A stretch of DNA of 25,705 nucleotides from an uncultured Duncaniella sp. (GTDB lineage Bacteria; Bacteroidota; Bacteroidia; Bacteroidales; Muribaculaceae), in contig CAJUCI010000033.1 in NCBI GenBank assembly GCA_910584825.1, forward strand, positions 1 through 25,705. Reading direction: 5' to 3'. This document shows positions 21,823-25,705 of this stretch, piece after piece; within the stretch, counting starts at the first letter, position 1, and each line of letters begins with the position of its first letter. The position numbers were made by a program, and so were the translations under genes. The notes under the pieces are model-generated. The model was not told where the DNA came from and did not search any database. It saw only the letters and a program-made list of their open reading frames with translations.

Positions 21823-23010
21823 ATGCAACAATACAACACCATAACCCTAAAGCGCGGCAAGGAGGAATCGCTCCTGCGCTTTCACCCCTGGGTGTTCTCG
21901 GGGGCTATAGCCAATCTGCCCAAAGAGATTGAGGAGGGCGACACGGTGCGTGTCGTCGCATCTGACGGCCGCATGCTCGGCGTCGGACACTACGAAATCG
22001 GCTCGATAGCCGTGCGCATGCTCACGGCCGCCGAAGAGGAAATCAACGAGGAGTTCTACCGCGAACGCCTGGCCCAGGCGTGGGCTCTGCGCGAACGCCT
22101 CGGACTGATACGTCAGGACAACACCACATTCCGTCTCGTGCACGGCGAGGGCGACTTCCTGCCCGGATGCGTGGTCGACGTCTACGGCAACACCGCCGTG
22201 CTCCAGGCCCACTCGCCCGGCATGCACTATGCCCGCCACATCCTTGCCAAGGCTCTGACCGAACTCAACGGGGCCGGCATCAGGAATGTCTATTACAAGT
22301 CGGAGACCACCCTCCCCTACAAGGCGCGCCTCGACCCCGTCAACGACTATATAATCGGTGGATTCGAGACCAACATAGCCATCGAGAACGGGCTGAAATT
22401 CAACATCGACTGGCTCAAGGGTCAGAAGACAGGATTTTTCGTAGACCAGCGCGACAACCGCGCCCTGCTCCAGCACTATAGCGCGGGGGCAAGGGTGCTC
22501 AACATGTTCTGCTACACGGGCGGATTCTCGGTCTACTCCATGCGCGGCGGGGCCACGCTGGTCCACTCGGTCGACTCCTCGGCCAAGGCCGTGGCACTCA
22601 CCGATGCCAATATCGAACTGAACTTTCCCGGCGACACCCGCCACAAATCGTTTGCGCAGGATGCCTTCAAGTATCTCGCCGACATGCCCGACGGAGCCTA
22701 TGACCTCATCATCCTCGACCCTCCGGCGTTTGCCAAACACCGTAGCGCAATCAAGAACGCTATGGTAGGCTATCGCCGCATCAACGCCGCCGCGTTCCGT
22801 AAGATAGCCCCGGGAGGCATACTCTTCACATTCTCATGCTCACAGGCCATCTCGCGCGAGCAGTTCCGCCTCGCCGTGTTCACCGCCGCCGCCCAGTCGG
22901 GCCGACGTGTGCGCATACTCCACCAGCTCACCCAGCCCGCCGACCATCCCGTCAACATCTACCATCCCGAGGGCGAATACCTCAAGGGTCTCGTCCTCGC
23001 CGTGGAGTAA
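21823..23010 (+). CDS. rlmI: Class I 23S rRNA methyltransferase RlmI-like
   Basis: This 395-residue protein is like RlmI, which makes m5C1962 in 23S rRNA. An N-terminal PUA domain (about 1-75, RFHPWVFSGAI) is followed by the EEHEA/RFM-like region (LDPVNDYIIGG, KTGFFVDQRDNR). The SAM-binding domain has VLNMFCYTGGFSV (225-237), ILDPPAFAKHR (from 297) and FSCSQ with C339 as a likely catalytic cysteine. The true start is the ATG at 21823, whose A is the last base of the TAA target duplication of the element just upstream. An ATG at 21691 inside that element is in frame and open, and would add 44 non-homologous residues. Before the insertion the gene probably sat 28 bp behind rseP in the same operon. 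Confidence 0.93.
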   Translation: MQQYNTITLKRGKEESLLRFHPWVFSGAIANLPKEIEEGDTVRVVASDGRMLGVGHYEIGSIAVRMLTAAEEEINEEFYRERLAQAWALRERLGLIRQDNTTFRLVHGEGDFLPGCVVDVYGNTAVLQAHSPGMHYARHILAKALTELNGAGIRNVYYKSETTLPYKARLDPVNDYIIGGFETNIAIENGLKFNIDWLKGQKTGFFVDQRDNRALLQHYSAGARVLNMFCYTGGFSVYSMRGGATLVHSVDSSAKAVALTDANIELNFPGDTRHKSFAQDAFKYLADMPDGAYDLIILDPPAFAKHRSAIKNAMVGYRRINAAAFRKIAPGGILFTFSCSQAISREQFRLAVFTAAAQSGRRVRILHQLTQPADHPVNIYHPEGEYLKGLVLAVE

Positions 23011-23073
23011 AACCGCGCAATGACAGGACCCAATCATCACATAAGCTCATAACAATCAAAATTTCCCACATTA

Positions 23074-25095
23074 GTGAAACTGTTTATTCCAGCCATGGCA
23101 GCATTAGCCATCACAGCATCGTGCGCTTCGGGCGGCAAGACCACCGAGGCCGACGAGTTTGACTACACAGCCGACCGCTTCGCCGACATCGAAGTGCTCC
23201 GCTATCAGGTGCCCGCATTCGAGGAGCTCACCCCTCAGCAGCGCATCTTCATCTATTACCTCACCGAGGCCGCCCTTGCCGGACGCGACATCCTCTGGGA
23301 CCAGAACGGCAAGTACAACCTCGCCATCCGCGACCTCATCGAGGGGGTCTACACCTCATACAACGGTGACCGCGAAGACCCCAACTTCAAGGCACTCGAG
23401 ACCTATCTCAAGCAGATAGAGTTTGCCAACGGCATCCATCACCACTATTCGATGGACAAGTTCAAGCCCGGATTCACCAAAGAGTGGCTCATGGGTCAGG
23501 AATGGGTGCTCAAGCAGGGCAACCTTGCCGACATCGAGGTGCTCCTGCCCGTAATCTTCGACCCCGCCGTCATGCCCAAGCGCGTGAACCAGGCCGAGGG
23601 TCAGGACCTTATACTCACATCGGCCAACAATCTCTACGATGGCGTAAACCAGGCCGAGGTCGAGGCATACTTCAACGCACTCAAGGACACCACCGACATC
23701 ACCCCCGTGTCATGGGGCCTCAACACCCGCGTGGTCAAGGAGAACGGCAAGGTGACCGAGCAGGTATATAAGGTGGGCGGACTCTACACCCAGGCCATCG
23801 AACGCATCGTAGAGAATCTCGAGAAGGCTCTCCCCTATGCCGAGAACGACGCTCAGAAGGACATCGTGGCCAAGCTCATAGCCTACTACCGTTCGGGCGA
23901 CCTCAAGGACTTCGACGCCTACTCAATCGCCTGGGCAGAGGACACCAAGAGCCAGGTTGACTTCATCAACGGCTTTATCGAGGACTACGGCGACCCCCTC
24001 GGCATGACTGGCGCATACGAGTCAATCGTCAACTTTAAGAACAACGAGGCCAGCCACCGCACCGAGGTAATCGCCGGCAATGCTGCATGGTTTGAGGCCA
24101 ACTCGCCCGTCGACCCGCGCTTCCGCAAGGACGAGGTCAAGGGTGTGAGCGCAAAGGTCATCACCGCAGCCATCCTCTCGGGCGACGCCTACCCCGCAAC
24201 CCCCATCGGCATCAACCTCCCCAACTCCAACTGGATACGTACCGCCCACGGCTCCAAGTCAGTGACACTCGAGAACATCACCGACGCGTATGACAAGGCT
24301 GCCCACGGCAACGGATTTAACGAAGAGTTTGTAATCGACGAAGAGACCGCCAAACTCATGGATGACTACCTCTTCATCACCGACAATCTCCACACCGACC
24401 TCCACGAGTGTCTCGGCCACGCATCGGGCCGTCTGCTCCCCGGTGTTGACCCCGGCGCGCTCAAGGCCCACGGCTCGACCCTCGAGGAAGCCCGTGCCGA
24501 CCTCTTTGCCCTCTACTATCTCGCCGACCCCAAGCTCCTCGAGCTGGGTCTGCTTGACAACCCCGACGCCTACAAGGCCGAATACTACAAATACATCCTC
24601 AACGGCCTCATGACCCAGCTCACCCGCGTAGAGCCGGGCAAGGACATCGAGGAGGCCCACATGCGCAACCGTCAGCTCATAGCCAAATGGGTGTATGAGA
24701 AAGGTAAGGCCGACAACGTAATCGAGCTTGTGAAGCGCGACGGCAAGACATTTGTCAAAATCAATGACTACGGCAAGATGCGTCAGCTCATCGGCCAGCT
24801 CCTTGCCGAGGTGCAGCGCATCAAGAGCGAGGGCGACTACGCCGCCGGTGCCGCACTCGTCGAGAACTATGCAGTCAAGGTCGACCCCGAGCTGCACAAG
24901 GAAGTGCTCGACCGCTACGCCAAGCTCGACATCGCCCCCTACAAAGGCTTTGTCAACCCCTCCTACACACCCGTGCTTGACAAGGACGGCAACATCACCG
25001 ACGTAACCGTAACCTATGGCGAGGACTATCTGCCCCAGGTACTCCGCTACTCGCGCGACTACCGCACCCTCCCCGCCTTCGCCACCGGCAAATAA
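23074..25095 (+). CDS. M49 dipeptidyl peptidase III, predicted lipoprotein
   Basis: This 673-residue zinc peptidase releases dipeptides from peptide N-termini. The M49 motif is H444-E-C-L-G-H449, the cysteine-containing variant known from Bacteroides thetaiotaomicron DPP III. The second motif EEARAD gives zinc ligand E472. Length matches bacterial DPP III (about 675). Translation starts at a GTG (23074), giving MKLFIPAMAALAITASC with a basic residue, a hydrophobic stretch and a lipobox-like TASC (C17). The first ATG (M8) would lose the lysine. A lipoprotein in the periplasm or outer membrane is therefore inferred. The gene lies 63 bp after rlmI with no clear promoter box between, so it may be read through from rlmI. 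A hairpin follows the stop. Confidence 0.93.
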   Translation: MKLFIPAMAALAITASCASGGKTTEADEFDYTADRFADIEVLRYQVPAFEELTPQQRIFIYYLTEAALAGRDILWDQNGKYNLAIRDLIEGVYTSYNGDREDPNFKALETYLKQIEFANGIHHHYSMDKFKPGFTKEWLMGQEWVLKQGNLADIEVLLPVIFDPAVMPKRVNQAEGQDLILTSANNLYDGVNQAEVEAYFNALKDTTDITPVSWGLNTRVVKENGKVTEQVYKVGGLYTQAIERIVENLEKALPYAENDAQKDIVAKLIAYYRSGDLKDFDAYSIAWAEDTKSQVDFINGFIEDYGDPLGMTGAYESIVNFKNNEASHRTEVIAGNAAWFEANSPVDPRFRKDEVKGVSAKVITAAILSGDAYPATPIGINLPNSNWIRTAHGSKSVTLENITDAYDKAAHGNGFNEEFVIDEETAKLMDDYLFITDNLHTDLHECLGHASGRLLPGVDPGALKAHGSTLEEARADLFALYYLADPKLLELGLLDNPDAYKAEYYKYILNGLMTQLTRVEPGKDIEEAHMRNRQLIAKWVYEKGKADNVIELVKRDGKTFVKINDYGKMRQLIGQLLAEVQRIKSEGDYAAGAALVENYAVKVDPELHKEVLDRYAKLDIAPYKGFVNPSYTPVLDKDGNITDVTVTYGEDYLPQVLRYSRDYRTLPAFATGK

Positions 25096-25130
25096 CCCCA
25101 CCCGCCGAAAGGCGTGAATTTATTCAACAG

Positions 25131-25172
25131 CAAGAGTCAGGACACCGGCCCGAGCCGACGTTCTGACTCTTG
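25131..25172 (+). terminator. Hairpin after the M49 gene
   Basis: CAAGAGTCAG pairs perfectly with CTGACTCTTG. Within it AC/GT and CGGC/GCCG continue the stem around a CCGA loop. It lies 36 bp after the stop. There is no clear T-run downstream (ATATTAC), so termination efficiency is uncertain. Confidence 0.55.
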
Positions 25173-25324
25173 ATATTACATATTGAACCCATCACAAATT
25201 CAATAATTATAACAATATGATTTATAGCATTAAAAGGTTATATAGACTTTTGCCAACTTGCTCATATAATCGTAACATGCTAAACTCCTTTCAGCAATAA
25301 TCACTACAACATCAATATAAAAAT
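25173..25324. other. AT-rich intergenic stretch
   Basis: No open frame, RNA gene or clear promoter was recognised here. Composition drops sharply from the GC-rich M49 gene. Confidence 0.4.
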
Positions 25325-25355
25325 AGGTAGTTACCCTATTATCAAGTAACTACCT
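25325..25355. terminator. Terminator hairpin with T-rich flanks on both strands
   Basis: AGGTAGTTAC (25325-25334) pairs with GTAACTACCT (25346-25355) across an 11-nt loop. TGTTTTTATTTT follows on the plus strand and CCTATTTTTATATT on the minus strand. It probably ends the minus-strand gene that stops at 25381. Confidence 0.65.
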
Positions 25356-25380
25356 GTTTTTATTTTAGACTATTCTTCTT

Positions 25381-25611
25381 TTACATTTGAGTGAAAATCA
25401 TATCCTCAACTACTAAAGTCTGTTTTCCGAAAGTATAGAATCCTATACCTGAGAAATCTAATGGCATATATCTTACTTTAAGAATCTCCATTCCATTCAC
25501 AAAAAAAGAAAGAATATCACCATCGCTTACGAGCTTCCACTCCTGCTCTAATTTACTATTCTTAGGCCACTTTACACCTTGTGTAATAGAACCAACAACT
25601 TTATTATCCAC
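25381..25611 (-). pseudogene. C-terminal fragment of a lectin-fold-like protein
   Basis: The 76 readable residues end in a beta-rich segment (WKLVSDGDILSFFVNGMEIL, then GIGFYTFGKQTLVVEDMIF). This resembles the last strands of concanavalin/LamG-like or DUF1080-like sandwich domains, where short F-x-V-N-G and G-F-Y-x-x-x-x-Q-T strands recur. The frame stays open upstream to a stop at 25651-25653, with only a GTG (25611) and no ATG near its start. A protein-like sequence (YSYDFSVDTNDSIL) continues in another frame toward the window end, suggesting a frameshift near 25650. Whether this is a pseudogene or a sequence error cannot be settled because the window ends. Composition is AT-rich, unlike the adjacent M49 gene. 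Confidence 0.45.
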
Positions 25612-25705
25612 AAATCGGCTAAAGTTGACAAGCTCATCGTTAAAATTGAATCATTAGTGTCCACTGAAAAATCATAAGAGTACTTTGAAATTGTTGAAAT
25701 TCAAT

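Noticed and set aside
21847..22740. 297-codon minus-strand frame over rlmI
   Set aside because: Antisense to intact SAM-binding and PUA motifs; no family features.
24259..25101. 280-codon minus-strand frame over the M49 gene
   Set aside because: Shadow of a strongly supported peptidase; low-complexity V/G/L-rich translation typical of antisense GC-rich frames.
1..25705. CRISPR array, integrase, phage or plasmid replication genes
   Set aside because: No spaced direct-repeat array, integrase, capsid or replication protein was seen anywhere in the window.

Overview
The window looks like a chromosomal segment of a Bacteroidales bacterium, most likely a gut commensal of the Muribaculaceae type. 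The family-level guess is inference from protein flavour. The order-level guess rests on repeated Bacteroidota -7 promoter boxes (TAnnTTTG), A-rich leaders without Shine-Dalgarno sites, a T9SS plug-type DUF5103 protein, a DUF3109 protein and an M49 peptidase of the HECLGH subtype.

Layout. (1) 1-3.8 kb, minus strand, visibly AT-richer than the rest: a tightly coupled two-gene operon (a DUF262/ParB-like protein followed by a protein with a C-terminal HEPN-type RX4H motif), next to an intact Mrr-type restriction endonuclease. This reads as a small defence or accessory island, and the two-gene operon is a candidate undescribed system. (2) 3.9-6.6 kb, minus strand: a Cof-type HAD phosphatase overlapping pncB (nicotinate salvage), then an Lrp/AsnC regulator divergent from an EamA/DMT exporter. 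(3) 7.7-10.8 kb, plus strand: a secreted GH43 glycosidase and an M24B aminopeptidase P, closed by a strong bidirectional terminator shared with a minus-strand tRNA-Arg(CCG). (4) 11.0-14.0 kb, plus strand: ung, a C_GCAxxG_C_C redox-type protein overlapping a DUF5103 gene, and a DUF3109 cysteine-rich protein, ending at a 26-bp perfect hairpin. (5) 14.2-18.6 kb, minus strand: a secreted M3 dipeptidyl carboxypeptidase and a large TPR protein. (6) 18.8-23.0 kb, plus strand: dxr, rseP and rlmI, which look like a former operon. (7) 23.1-25.1 kb: an M49 dipeptidyl peptidase III lipoprotein. (8) 25.1-25.7 kb: AT-rich, two terminator hairpins and the C-terminal end of a probably broken minus-strand gene.

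The most striking structure is a 336-bp non-autonomous mobile element (21485-21820) between rseP and rlmI. It has about 33-bp terminal inverted repeats and a TAA target duplication. It also holds two internal 95-nt hairpins whose tips are identical but whose stems differ in sequence while each still pairs with itself. The insertion lies exactly on the rlmI start codon, and the duplicated TAA rebuilds the ATG.

Proteolysis and peptide use recur among the housekeeping genes: aminopeptidase P, M3 dipeptidyl carboxypeptidase, M49 dipeptidyl peptidase and RseP. Several gene starts were set using the position of the -7 box (Mrr, TPR protein) or a signal peptide (M3 and M49 peptidases, both GTG). All calls come from reading the sequence by eye; no database search was run.
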